Shown here: positions 20,044-28,247 of the stretch, in pieces
Layout of the letters: every line of letters begins with the position of its first letter
Numbering within the stretch: position 1 is the stretch's first letter
DNA from: Herbiconiux sp.
Lineage (GTDB): Bacteria > Actinomycetota > Actinomycetes > Actinomycetales > Microbacteriaceae
Direction of reading: 5' to 3'
Length of the DNA: 64,000 nucleotides
Assembly (NCBI RefSeq): GCF_004297105.1
Contig: NZ_SCVE01000006.1
Location: forward strand, 297,149 to 361,148
Translations under genes and position numbers: made by a program
Notes under the pieces: model-generated
Databases searched by the model: none
What the model saw: only the letters and a program-made list of their open reading frames with translations
What the model was told of the DNA's origin: nothing

Positions 20044-20415
20044 TCAGTCTCCGATCAAGGCGGTGTAGGCCTCGAGCGACAGCAGCTCGGGCAGCTCGGT
20101 GAACTCGACCTTGATGAGCCAGCCCTCACCGAGCGGGTCGCTGTTCACGAGCTCGGGCGCGTCTTCGACCGCGGCGTTCTTCTCCACCACGGTGCCGTCG
20201 ACGGGCGCGAAGAGCTCGCCCACCGACTTGGTGCTCTCGATCTCGCCGACGACGGTGCCGCCCGAGACCTCGGTGCCGGCATCCGGCAGGTCGAGGTAGA
20301 CGATGTCGCCGAGCTGGGCGGCGGCGTAGGCGGTGATGCCGATGGTGGCCACCGAGCCCTCCACGAGAACCCATTCGTGGTCGGCGGTGTAGCGCAGGTC
20401 GTTCTGGTCAGGCAT
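20044..20415 (-). CDS. gcvH: Glycine cleavage system H protein
   Basis: Encodes 123 residues. The lipoyl-attachment lysine is Lys63 in the motif [15 protein letters not shown]. The fold signature YTADHEWV and the C-terminal helix match the family, and the length is typical. GcvH carries the aminomethyl intermediate between P and T proteins. It starts 2 bp after the gcvT stop and ends 7 bp before gcvP. Confidence 0.98.
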   Translation of the reverse strand: MPDQNDLRYTADHEWVLVEGSVATIGITAYAAAQLGDIVYLDLPDAGTEVSGGTVVGEIESTKSVGELFAPVDGTVVEKNAAVEDAPELVNSDPLGEGWLIKVEFTELPELLSLEAYTALIGD

Positions 20416-20416
20416 G

Positions 20417-21580
20417 TCAGTCCTTCTTCCGGCGGTAGAACGGGAGGGTCGTGGTGGTGAACGGGAGGCGTTTGCCCCGGATGTCGACGCTCAGCTCGAG
20501 GCCGGGCTCGGCGAACCGGGGGTCGACGGCCGCCATGGCGATCGGATGCCCGAGCGTGGGCGACAGCGCTCCGCTCGTGACCACACCGATGGGCTGGGTC
20601 GACGCGTCGTCGGGGTACACGAGGTAATCGGCCCGCGCGGCCCGGCGGCCCTCGGCCACCAGCCCGACCAGAACGGATGCGTCGACCGGAGCGCCCGCTT
20701 CGACCGCGTCGCGCCCCACGAAGTCGGCCTTCGCGAGCGCGGGCACCCGTCCGACACCGGCCTGCGCGGGGAGCGTCTCGAGCGAGAGCTCGTGGCCGTA
20801 GAGCGGCATGCCCGCCTCGAGACGGAGGGTGTCGCGGCTCGCGAGGCCTGCCGGAACGAGCCCGTGGGCCTCGCCGGCAGCGGTCAGCGCAGCCCACAGT
20901 GCGGGAGCCGCGTCCGGGGCGATGTAGAGCTCGAAGCCGTCTTCGCCGGTGTAGCCGGTGCGGGCCAGCAGCACAGGGAGCCCCTCGAAGGTGGCGTCGA
21001 GCGCCCGGTAGTAGCGAAGGCCCGCGAGCGCCTCGGAACCGCCGCCGATCCCCAAGCCCGTCGTGTCTTCGAGGATGGCGCGAGACGCCGGTCCCTGCAC
21101 CGCGATCAGCGCGGTTTCATCGCTGACGTCGGTCACCTCGATCGTGAACCCATCGGCACGCGCAGCGAGAGCCTCGGCCACCGGCTGACGGTTCGAGGCG
21201 TTCGCCACCACGAGGAACGACTGCTCTGCCGTGCGGTACACCACCACATCGTCGATGATGCCGCCGTGCTCGGCGAGGAGCAGCGAGTACTTGGCCTGAC
21301 CGAGGTCGATGCGCGAGAGCGCCCCGGCGAGGGCGAAATCGAGGAATGCGCCGGCATCCGCCCCGCTGACGGAGAACTCGGCCATGTGCGAGAGATCGAA
21401 GAGGCCTGCAGCCCCCCGCACCGCATGGTGCTCGGCGAGGTCGCTCGAGTACCGAACGGGCATCTGCCAGCCCGCGAAGTCGGTGAAGGAGGCGCCCGCG
21501 GCGACGTGCACGTCATGGAGGGGCGAGTAGCGCGAGTGGTCTCCCGGTGCGGGAGATGGGTGGTCGACGGTCGAGGTCAT
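20417..21580 (-). CDS. gcvT: Glycine cleavage system aminomethyltransferase, T protein
   Basis: Encodes 387 residues from ATG 21580, with GGAG 6 bases upstream. Shows [20 protein letters not shown] at the N-terminus (shortened: [11 protein letters not shown]), the folate-binding region ([14 protein letters not shown]), [13 protein letters not shown] and a C-terminal GHPIAM segment typical of GcvT. The protein transfers methylene to tetrahydrofolate and releases ammonia from the H-protein intermediate. It is the first gene of the operon, and its leader carries the glycine riboswitch. Confidence 0.97.
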   Translation of the reverse strand: MTSTVDHPSPAPGDHSRYSPLHDVHVAAGASFTDFAGWQMPVRYSSDLAEHHAVRGAAGLFDLSHMAEFSVSGADAGAFLDFALAGALSRIDLGQAKYSLLLAEHGGIIDDVVVYRTAEQSFLVVANASNRQPVAEALAARADGFTIEVTDVSDETALIAVQGPASRAILEDTTGLGIGGGSEALAGLRYYRALDATFEGLPVLLARTGYTGEDGFELYIAPDAAPALWAALTAAGEAHGLVPAGLASRDTLRLEAGMPLYGHELSLETLPAQAGVGRVPALAKADFVGRDAVEAGAPVDASVLVGLVAEGRRAARADYLVYPDDASTQPIGVVTSGALSPTLGHPIAMAAVDPRFAEPGLELSVDIRGKRLPFTTTTLPFYRRKKD

Positions 21581-21620
21581 GGAGTTCTCCGTGTCGTCGC
21601 GGGCCTGGCCCGGCGGTGGC

Positions 21621-21638
21621 AGGTCACGCACGTGACCT
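21621..21638 (-). other. Inverted repeat between riboswitch and gcvT start
   Basis: AGGTCAC-GCAC-GTGACCT, a perfect 7-bp stem with a 4-base loop, 40 bp upstream of the gcvT ATG and 7 bp downstream of the second aptamer. It may belong to the riboswitch expression platform or be a protein-binding operator. Confidence 0.5.
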
Positions 21639-21644
21639 GTGAGA

Positions 21645-21842
21645 ACTCCCCCTCTGTCATCGTGCCTGAGAGTTTCACCACGGTTCTCTGCGAACCGGGG
21701 CTTTCACCGTGGGCGAGCCGCTGTCGATGCCGCGGACTGCTTTCCAGAGTGGCCAGTTCGACGCGGTACGAGGACCTGAGAGATTATCGGGGAGGATTGC
21801 TCCTTCGGTGCCGCTCTCCTCGTCGGAGTGCGGCTCTCCCGC
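21645..21842 (-). ncRNA. Tandem glycine riboswitch upstream of gcvT
   Basis: Read on the minus strand, the leader shows two successive glycine aptamers. The first begins GGGAGAGCCGCACTCCG and contains GGCACCGAAGGAGCAA and CTCTCAGG; a CTCTGGAAAGCAG closing segment follows. The second contains CACGGTGAAAGCC, the conserved AAACTCTCAGGCA, and ends in GACAGAGGGGGAG. These are the recurring elements of gcvT-class aptamers, and the position, directly in front of gcvT-gcvH-gcvP, fits an ON switch that induces glycine cleavage when glycine is plentiful. Boundaries are approximate. Confidence 0.94.
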
Positions 21843-21920
21843 GTCGGCCTAGTGGCCAGCGGTATTCAGTTGTGGGTTGCTACGCCCCCGAGCATACCGG
21901 CCCGCCGGCCTCGGCTGCAC

Positions 21921-22619
21921 TCACTGCCCGTAGCCGCCGCCCCGCATCCGGCGCACCACCAGCACGATGATGGCGGCGAGCACGCCGATACCCACGACCA
22001 CGATGAGCACCGCGACGGGCCAGGGAAGGGCCATCGCCGCATTCTCGCGGGGAACGGATGTCGCGTCAGGAGCGTCGGTGACGCCAGCCGCGGCGGCTCC
22101 CGAGGTACTCGTCGGTGCCGGAACCACGGAGGCGTCGCTCGTGGCCGTCGGCGTCGGATCGCCATCCGGCTCGCCCGCCCAGGCGTCTCCGCAGACGGGG
22201 GCATCGGTGAGTCCATCGGCCGCACCCTCGAGCGACGTGGGCTCGTAGTCGAACTCGTACTGGCCCGAGGTGGGATGCCCGTCGCTCGACACGACCTGCC
22301 AGAGGACGACATAGCTGCCTGCGCCGCCGAGGGCCATCGGCGAGGTGAGCTGCGCGCCCGAGATGGCGACGCATCCGGATTCGAAGTGAAGACCGTCGGC
22401 ATCGACCACCTGCAGGGCGAAACCGTTCGTGTCGGCACCGAGTGCGAGCAGCTGGTCGCTGAACCCGAGAGTGACCGCGCCGGGATCGGCCGTGATCGAC
22501 GAATCAGCCGCCGGAGTCGCCGATTCGAGGCCATCGTGCGCCGATGCGGCGACCGCTGGTGCGAGGATCACGGCCGCCAGAGCGACCGTCAGAACGGCGA
22601 GGGAAGGCAGAGTTCTCAC
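21921..22619 (-). CDS. CopC-domain copper-binding protein with C-terminal membrane anchor
   Basis: Encodes 232 residues. A signal peptide is followed by the mature N-terminus starting around Ala27-His28 (AHDGLESATPA); His28 is the expected first copper ligand. The CopC beta-sandwich continues to SSDGHPTSGQYEF, with the second conserved His. A long Ser/Thr/Ala-rich linker leads to one transmembrane helix (VAVLIVVVGIGVLAAIIVLVV) and an Arg-rich tail. CopC-family proteins bind and traffic copper outside the membrane. No copD gene is adjacent, so the partner is not visible. It lies 20 bp from the end of the desaturase gene, same strand. Confidence 0.87.
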   Translation of the reverse strand: MRTLPSLAVLTVALAAVILAPAVAASAHDGLESATPAADSSITADPGAVTLGFSDQLLALGADTNGFALQVVDADGLHFESGCVAISGAQLTSPMALGGAGSYVVLWQVVSSDGHPTSGQYEFDYEPTSLEGAADGLTDAPVCGDAWAGEPDGDPTPTATSDASVVPAPTSTSGAAAAGVTDAPDATSVPRENAAMALPWPVAVLIVVVGIGVLAAIIVLVVRRMRGGGYGQ

Positions 22620-22638
22620 CCGACCAACCTATCGTCGC

Positions 22639-23739
22639 TCAGCCGCGGCGCACGCGGTACTGGTTGACCAGAGGGCAGTCGAACGGGTCGGGAGCGGCGA
22701 GGCCCACCTTGTTCATGTACGCGATGACCTGCTTGTGTGCTTCGAGCAGCGACGTCTGGGTGTAGGGGATCTTGTGCGTGGCGCAGTACTCCTCGACGAT
22801 GGGGCGCACCTTCACGAGGTTCGGGCGCGGCATCGAGGGGAAGAGGTGGTGCTCGGTCTGCAGGTCGAGACCGCCCATGAAGATGGTCATGCCCCAGCCG
22901 CCCTTGATGTTGCGGGAGGAGAGCACCTGCTTCGAGAGGAAGTCGACGCGCGAACCGGCCGGGAAGATCTTCATGCCCACGTGGTTCGGGGCGAACGACG
23001 CGCCCATGTAGAGCCCGAACACGGCCAGCTGCACGCCGAGGAAGGCGAAGGCCATGCCGAGCGGGAGGAAGTAGAAGATGACGCCGACGTACGCCAGCAG
23101 CCGCACGCCGATGAACCACAGCTCGACGCTCCGGCCCTCGACGGGCTTGCGGCTGAGAAGGGTCTTGAACGACAGGTAGTGCAGGTTGATGCCCTCGAGC
23201 AGGAGCAGCGGGTAGAGCGCCCAGCCCTGGCGGCGCACCAGCCAGGCAACGGCACCCTTGGTCTTCGCGGCATCCGCCTCGGTGAACACCACGGTGTCGG
23301 GGTCGATGTCGGGGTCTTTGCCGACGGTGTTCGGGTTGCCGTGGTGACGAGTGTGCTTCGTCATCCACCAGGCATAGCTCATGCCCACGAACGCGGTGGC
23401 GAGAGTGCGGCCGGCGCGATCGTTGGCCTTGCCCGACTCGAACACCTGGCGGTGCGATGCCTCGTGCGCCAGGAAGGCGAACTGGGTGAAGATGATGCCG
23501 AGTCCGCCGGCGATCAGCAGCTGGTACCAGCTCTCGCCCAGCAGGACGAAGCCGACCGCGGCGCCGATGAGAGCGAGCACGAGGACCGAGAACATCACGA
23601 TGTAGAAGGTGCGGCGCTTACGCAGCAGACCCATGTCTTTCACGGTGTTCAGCAGCTCTGAATAAGCAGCGGTCGGATGCGCGGAGCCCGTCTTACGGGG
23701 AACCGTGGCGCGGGGAGTGGGGCTGTTTATGATGCTCAA
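22639..23739 (-). CDS. Membrane fatty-acid (acyl) desaturase
   Basis: Encodes 366 residues if started at TTG 23739; the start is uncertain because the Shine-Dalgarno match is weak. All three histidine boxes of the di-iron desaturase family are intact: HEASH at 92-96, HTRHH at 129-133 and QTEHH at 294-298. Four membrane helices lie between them as expected. The QxxHH third box and general length suggest an acyl-CoA/acyl-lipid desaturase of the delta-6/front-end-like bacterial group, but regiospecificity cannot be read here. Its closeness to a cold-shock gene fits membrane-fluidity control, though that is inference. Confidence 0.93.
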   Translation of the reverse strand: MSIINSPTPRATVPRKTGSAHPTAAYSELLNTVKDMGLLRKRRTFYIVMFSVLVLALIGAAVGFVLLGESWYQLLIAGGLGIIFTQFAFLAHEASHRQVFESGKANDRAGRTLATAFVGMSYAWWMTKHTRHHGNPNTVGKDPDIDPDTVVFTEADAAKTKGAVAWLVRRQGWALYPLLLLEGINLHYLSFKTLLSRKPVEGRSVELWFIGVRLLAYVGVIFYFLPLGMAFAFLGVQLAVFGLYMGASFAPNHVGMKIFPAGSRVDFLSKQVLSSRNIKGGWGMTIFMGGLDLQTEHHLFPSMPRPNLVKVRPIVEEYCATHKIPYTQTSLLEAHKQVIAYMNKVGLAAPDPFDCPLVNQYRVRRG

Positions 23740-23849
23740 AGGCCTGCAGACTTAGTCGGTTCCGACTTCACAGCCGCGGTGCGAGCAATTGCCCTGTACA
23801 GATGTTCTCAACCTAGTCGGAGAACCTGCGTATTGGCCCCGCAACACGA

Positions 23850-23885
23850 AAGAGCCCGCCTCGCCTTTCGGCGAAACGGGCTCTT
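23850..23885 (-). terminator. Terminator of the cold-shock gene
   Basis: AAGAGCCCG (23850-23858) pairs with CGGGCTCTT (23877-23885) around an 18-base loop containing a second small stem CGCC-TTT-GGCG. It lies 18 bp after the cold-shock stop codon on that strand and continues into a short T-rich stretch. Confidence 0.75.
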
Positions 23886-23902
23886 CAGGTTCTGGAGGGA
23901 AC

Positions 23903-24109
23903 TTACGCGATGGGCGTGATGTTCTCAGCCTGCAGGCCCTTGCGGCCCTGCGTCACGTCGAACTCGACGCGCTGGTTCTCTTCGAGGTTCTTGTAGCCCG
24001 AACCGGTGATGCCGGAGTGGTGGGCGAACACGTCTTCTCCACCGTCATCGGGGGAGATGAAGCCGAAGCCCTTTTCGGAGTTGAACCATTTCACGGTGCC
24101 TTGAGGCAT
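23903..24109 (-). CDS. Cold-shock protein, CspA family
   Basis: Encodes 68 residues forming a single OB-fold. RNP1 is GFGFISP and RNP2 is VFAHHSGI, the nucleic-acid-binding surfaces of cold-shock proteins; the N-terminus [14 protein letters not shown] is canonical. It acts as an RNA chaperone. A downstream terminator and a long upstream leader (over 100 bp to the next gene) suggest a monocistronic unit. Cold-regulated leader structure is plausible but not demonstrated. Exact paralogue name cannot be assigned. Confidence 0.97.
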   Translation of the reverse strand: MPQGTVKWFNSEKGFGFISPDDGGEDVFAHHSGITGSGYKNLEENQRVEFDVTQGRKGLQAENITPIA

Positions 24110-24325
24110 TGTTTTCTCTTTTCGAGGTAAGCGGTTCCGCCTGTCGGAACCTACCGTCGCGGTGTACTTTGTTCCGCTCCTCAGAAAAACAAGCCCTACC
24201 CCGAAAACGAGGTGAAGACCCTATTCAAGATTCATGGGTAACACAACAACTGTGTCTAGCTTAGCGGCGAGAAGCCGGATCGGCTACAGATTCTGCATCT
24301 TGCGCCCGAAGCTTTAGAATTCAGC
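24110..24325. promoter_or_regulatory. Divergent promoter/leader region between cold-shock gene and lgt
   Basis: This 216-bp gap is noticeably more AT-rich than its surroundings and holds the leader of the cold-shock gene on the minus strand and the promoter of lgt on the plus strand. It includes a short inverted repeat GGTTCC-GCCTGTC-GGAACC at 24132-24150 in the presumed cold-shock leader. I see no gene in it, and promoter boxes cannot be placed with confidence. Confidence 0.45.
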
Positions 24326-25309
24326 GTGCCCACAATCATGCCGCTCAGCATCCCGAGTCCGGATCCCGCGTTCGCGTCCTTCCCCATCGGACCGTTCACG
24401 ATCCACATCTACGCACTCTTCATCCTCGCCGGCATCATCGTGGCGATGCTGATGGTGAACCGTCGGCTCACCAAGCGCGGCGGTGAACCCGGCGTCGTGA
24501 TCGACATCGTGTTGTGGGCCGTGCCGCTCGGCATCGTCGGCGCCCGTTTTTACCACGTGTTCACTCACATGGGCGACTACTTCTATCCCGATGCCGACCT
24601 GTGGCGCGTCTTCCAGATCTGGGATGGCGGCAACGCGCTGTACGGCTCGCTGATCGGTGGCGCGATCGGTGCCTACATCGGCTGCCGTTTCGCAGGCATC
24701 CGCCTCTGGTCGTTCGCGGATGCGCTGGCTCCGGCCATGCTTGCCGCACAAGCGATCGGCCGTCTCGGCAACTACTTCAACCACGAGCTGTTCGGCCTTC
24801 CGACGACACTCCCCTGGGGTCTCGAGATCGAGGTGGCGAAGATGCCAGCGGGTCTCCCCGAGGGCACCCTGTTCCATCCCCTGTTCCTCTACGAGATCAT
24901 CTGGAACGTCGTGGGCATCGTGCTGTTGCTGGCCCTCGAGCGCAAGTTCGCGCTGCGCTGGGGCAAGCTGTTCGCGCTCTACCTCATCTGGTACGGTCTC
25001 GGCCGCAGCTGGCTCGAGGCGATCCGCATCGATCCCTCGAGCGACGGATTCCTCGGCATCCCGGCCAATATCTGGGCCTCGTTCGTGGCCATCGCACTCG
25101 GCATCGTGCTCTTCGTGGTGCAGTCGCGCCGCCACCCGGGCGTCGAGAACTCGGTCTACCGTCCGGGCCGCGCACCGCGTGGCGCCCTCACCCCGGAGGA
25201 GGAGGCCGCTGAGGCAGACTCCCGCTGGACCGACGACGAGCTGGCCGCAGCCGACTCCGACGCCGCAGACGGCGACTCCGACAAGGAACTGACGGCAACC
25301 AAGCCGTAG
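24326..25309 (+). CDS. lgt: Prolipoprotein diacylglyceryl transferase
   Basis: Encodes 327 residues from GTG 24326 (an ATG 12 bases further in is an alternative). The Lgt signature GRLGNYFNHELFG is at residues 145-157, and an HPLFLYE motif follows. Seven membrane helices can be traced. The enzyme attaches diacylglycerol to the lipobox cysteine of secreted lipoproteins, so it acts on the several lipoproteins encoded in this window. The C-terminal 70 residues are a hydrophilic, acidic tail (about 260-327), a common actinobacterial extension. Converges with the long helical-repeat gene. Confidence 0.95.
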   Translation: MPTIMPLSIPSPDPAFASFPIGPFTIHIYALFILAGIIVAMLMVNRRLTKRGGEPGVVIDIVLWAVPLGIVGARFYHVFTHMGDYFYPDADLWRVFQIWDGGNALYGSLIGGAIGAYIGCRFAGIRLWSFADALAPAMLAAQAIGRLGNYFNHELFGLPTTLPWGLEIEVAKMPAGLPEGTLFHPLFLYEIIWNVVGIVLLLALERKFALRWGKLFALYLIWYGLGRSWLEAIRIDPSSDGFLGIPANIWASFVAIALGIVLFVVQSRRHPGVENSVYRPGRAPRGALTPEEEAAEADSRWTDDELAAADSDAADGDSDKELTATKP

Positions 25310-25310
25310 T

Positions 25311-25328
25311 CCGGAGCCGGCGCTCCGG
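25311..25328. terminator. Short hairpin between lgt and the helical-repeat gene
   Basis: CCGGAGC-CGGC-GCTCCGG, a 7-bp stem with a 4-base loop directly after the lgt stop. No U-run follows. It could serve as a weak bidirectional terminator for the two convergent genes. Confidence 0.45.
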
Positions 25329-25366
25329 CGCGACGATGGATTCCGTCACATCGAGCGCTCCGAGCG

Positions 25367-28222
25367 TCAGCGACCGAGCGGGGCGGCTCGATCGGGAACG
25401 AGGCGGTCGGCCCCTGCGGTGAGTGCGAGCAGCCGCGTCTCGAAAAGGTCGACGTCTCGCGCCGCCTGCTCGTCACCGCACGCTCGATAGGCCTCGGCGG
25501 CCTCCCGGGCGACGAGCGCTGCGGCGTGCTCGTCTCCGAGGTCGTCGAGCGCCCGGGCGCGAGATTCGAGGATGCTCGCCAGGAATGCGGGATCGCCGAA
25601 CCCCGCTCGCGCGGCGTGTTCGCGCGCGACGTCGAGCGTGTCGAGACCTTCCGTGCGGTCGAAGGCGGCTTGAGCCCGGCCGAGAAGATGCAAGGCGTCG
25701 ACGAGCAACGTCATGGCGGAGGCCCGGGTGGCCGACCGCGAACGCACTCCCCCTCCGCCTGCCGCGGAACCGCCGGCTTCAGCCGTCGCCAAGCGGCGTG
25801 CCGTCGCAACGGCATGCGCGAGCACCTCGATCGACGACTCCTCGTCGTTGTCGAAGAGGAGCCGTCCGAGCGAGATCCCGACCTCGACGGCCGCCAGATC
25901 GTCGCCGGCGCGCGCAAAGTGCTCGAGCGCGACACTCCAGGCACAATACGCCGCAGGATCGTCGTCGTCCTGACGGCAGGCGTGGCCGAACCAGTGCAGA
26001 ACCACTGCGAACTCAGCGGGTTCGGCATCGCTCCAGCCTTCCGTGCGCACCGACTCCTCCTCGAGCACGGAATCGATGATCTCGCGCGCCTGGTCGCCAC
26101 GATCGGAACGCACGAGAGCGCGAGCGAGCCTGAACCTGATGGACGGGGCATCCGGATGCTCGATCCGGGTGGCCGTGTGCGCCGCGGTTCTGAGCGCTTC
26201 GATCGCGCCGGTGATGACGCCCGCGCGACCGAGCAGCTCGGCGAGTACGCCGCAGGCGTCGAGGATTCCCTCGGCATGGTTGATCTCGGAGTACAGGCCG
26301 AGAGATCGATCGGCGTCGTCGAGCGCGTGATCGAAGAGCACGCTCCTCTCGCCGACGGAGTGCGCATCTCGGTCGAGGGCGACGAGCAGGGTGCTGCGTC
26401 GGAGGAGCATGGAGGCGCGCATCGCCCGGTCGATGGGTGACGCCAGAACCCGGTCGAGGATGTCGACGGCATCTGCTGACCGCCCGAGAGCGCAATAGAC
26501 GTCTGCCAGCAGGCTGAGCGCGGGCTCGCGGCGATAGATCTCGCCCGCCGAGCGCTGCAGTTCGTCTTCGAGCAACGACTGCGCGATGCCGAAGTGCCTC
26601 TGCTGGAACCGCAGCCCCGCGAGAGCGATGACCACGCGCATCCGTGCCGCCCCTCGGAGCCCCAGTTCGCGCGTTCGGGCGAGCGCTGCTTCGAGGGTGC
26701 TCTCCCGGTCGGGCGCGGTCGCTCCGTGAATCAGTAGTCCGAGCTGGAGATCGACCTCGGCCTCGTCGTCGAGGTCGTCGAGGATGAGGCAGTCGATCCG
26801 CTGCGACAGGACCTGCTCCGCCTCTTCCGCGTTCTCCCCTTCGACGAGGATTCGGATGCGCAGCGCGAACAGCTCCGCACGCGTCAGAGGCGCCGCACGC
26901 GGCAATGCCTGGTCGATCAGGGCGAATGCCTCCGTCACGGCTCCGGCCGAGGCGCTCTCGCGGGCGCGATCGAGCAGGTCGGCGCTGGTGAGGTCGCGGG
27001 GCATCGACTGCCCCGCGATGGCCGGCATCCCGGGTCGGCTCAGAACGGTCATCGCACGGTCACCGCCGAAGAACGCGGGGAGGCCGCCTGCGGCAGCCGG
27101 CATCCCGTCGACGAGGGGTACGAGGGAGCGCGCGGCGCGCAGGCGTTCGGCATAGCGGGACGTGCCGTTGCGGGCATCGAAGGAGCTCGCGATCGTGCCG
27201 GCGACCGACCAGCAGCGTTCCGCGAGAGCCTTCGCCGTCCAGCTCCCGAGGTGGGCACCGAGCGCGGTGTGCAGTCTGTCGGCCTCGACGAGCGGAACGG
27301 AGGTCTCCCCGCGCCCCGCGCGCACGAGCGCGTTCAGCGCGGCACCCGTGGCCGTGAGAAACGCGAAACGCGCATCGAGCCCGAGCGGGTCGTACACGAT
27401 CCAGTGGAGATGCCGCCGAACGAGGTCGACCGCGAGCGAGAGCTCGCCGAGCAGCACGGTCGCGGTCAGGTAGTCGGCCAGTGCAGCCACGTTCTTCGGA
27501 TTCCGCCGCGCACCGACGAGGGCCGCCGACACGATCTCGCGCGCCCGGGCCGTGCGTCCCGTCATGAGCAGCGGCAGGACCACCCGCGAGTGCGCCCGCT
27601 CGGGTTCGTCTGCGCATCCCACGCCCCGTGCGAGGAGGAGGTCGTAACAGGCGATGGCACGCTCGAATCGCTCGTTGTCGACGTGCCACTGCAGCTCGAC
27701 ACTCATCAGACACGCTTCACAGAGCGGCGAGTCGGCGGGATGCGCACCGCTGAGCGTGGCCCTGGCGACCCGCGCCCCCGCGTCGTCGCCGCACGCCACG
27801 GCGCACTCGAATCGGGCGAGCCAATACCCTCCGAGGTCGACACCCCGGTTCGAGTAGACCCTCAGCATCTCGTCGAGACACTCCTCGATCGCCTCGGTGG
27901 AATAGCGCGGGTCTCCCGCCAGAAGCCGGGGAATCGAGGCGAAGTCCCAGAGCAGATCGAGGTCGTCGGCAGCCGCGGGGAACCGGATCGGATCGGCCAG
28001 GTGGCGTTCGAGACACCAGTCGAAGGCGCGCAGGCGCTCCGTCGTGTCGCCGGAAGCAGCCGCCCAGGCACTCAGCCGCAGCCGGGAGCGATAGCCGAGG
28101 TCTTCATCGCCGAGGGCATCACTGAGCCCCGTGGCGCTGTGCAGGATCGCGCGCTCGAACGCCCCCGTGGGAATCTGATCGCTCTGCGTGAGGAGCCGCC
28201 GCACGTGCTCGTCAGCGCGCAT
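25367..28222 (-). CDS. Large TPR-like helical-repeat protein of unknown function
   Basis: Encodes 951 residues from ATG 28222 (MRADEHVRRLLTQ). An in-frame extension to 28528 only overlaps the upstream gene and is rejected. The whole chain is Ala/Leu/Arg-rich and predicted helical, with TPR-like units recurring, for example ALSLLADVYCALGRSADAV and LRTAAHTATRIEHPDAP. There is no signal peptide, membrane helix, helix-turn-helix or catalytic motif that I can see, although the chain resembles the sensor part of large regulators. It lies 25 bp downstream of a 542-residue membrane protein on the same strand, so the two probably form an operon. Function is not known. Confidence 0.8.
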   Translation of the reverse strand: MRADEHVRRLLTQSDQIPTGAFERAILHSATGLSDALGDEDLGYRSRLRLSAWAAASGDTTERLRAFDWCLERHLADPIRFPAAADDLDLLWDFASIPRLLAGDPRYSTEAIEECLDEMLRVYSNRGVDLGGYWLARFECAVACGDDAGARVARATLSGAHPADSPLCEACLMSVELQWHVDNERFERAIACYDLLLARGVGCADEPERAHSRVVLPLLMTGRTARAREIVSAALVGARRNPKNVAALADYLTATVLLGELSLAVDLVRRHLHWIVYDPLGLDARFAFLTATGAALNALVRAGRGETSVPLVEADRLHTALGAHLGSWTAKALAERCWSVAGTIASSFDARNGTSRYAERLRAARSLVPLVDGMPAAAGGLPAFFGGDRAMTVLSRPGMPAIAGQSMPRDLTSADLLDRARESASAGAVTEAFALIDQALPRAAPLTRAELFALRIRILVEGENAEEAEQVLSQRIDCLILDDLDDEAEVDLQLGLLIHGATAPDRESTLEAALARTRELGLRGAARMRVVIALAGLRFQQRHFGIAQSLLEDELQRSAGEIYRREPALSLLADVYCALGRSADAVDILDRVLASPIDRAMRASMLLRRSTLLVALDRDAHSVGERSVLFDHALDDADRSLGLYSEINHAEGILDACGVLAELLGRAGVITGAIEALRTAAHTATRIEHPDAPSIRFRLARALVRSDRGDQAREIIDSVLEEESVRTEGWSDAEPAEFAVVLHWFGHACRQDDDDPAAYCAWSVALEHFARAGDDLAAVEVGISLGRLLFDNDEESSIEVLAHAVATARRLATAEAGGSAAGGGGVRSRSATRASAMTLLVDALHLLGRAQAAFDRTEGLDTLDVAREHAARAGFGDPAFLASILESRARALDDLGDEHAAALVAREAAEAYRACGDEQAARDVDLFETRLLALTAGADRLVPDRAAPLGR

Positions 28223-28247
28223 CGTCGACCTGGACGTCGTGGGGCAT

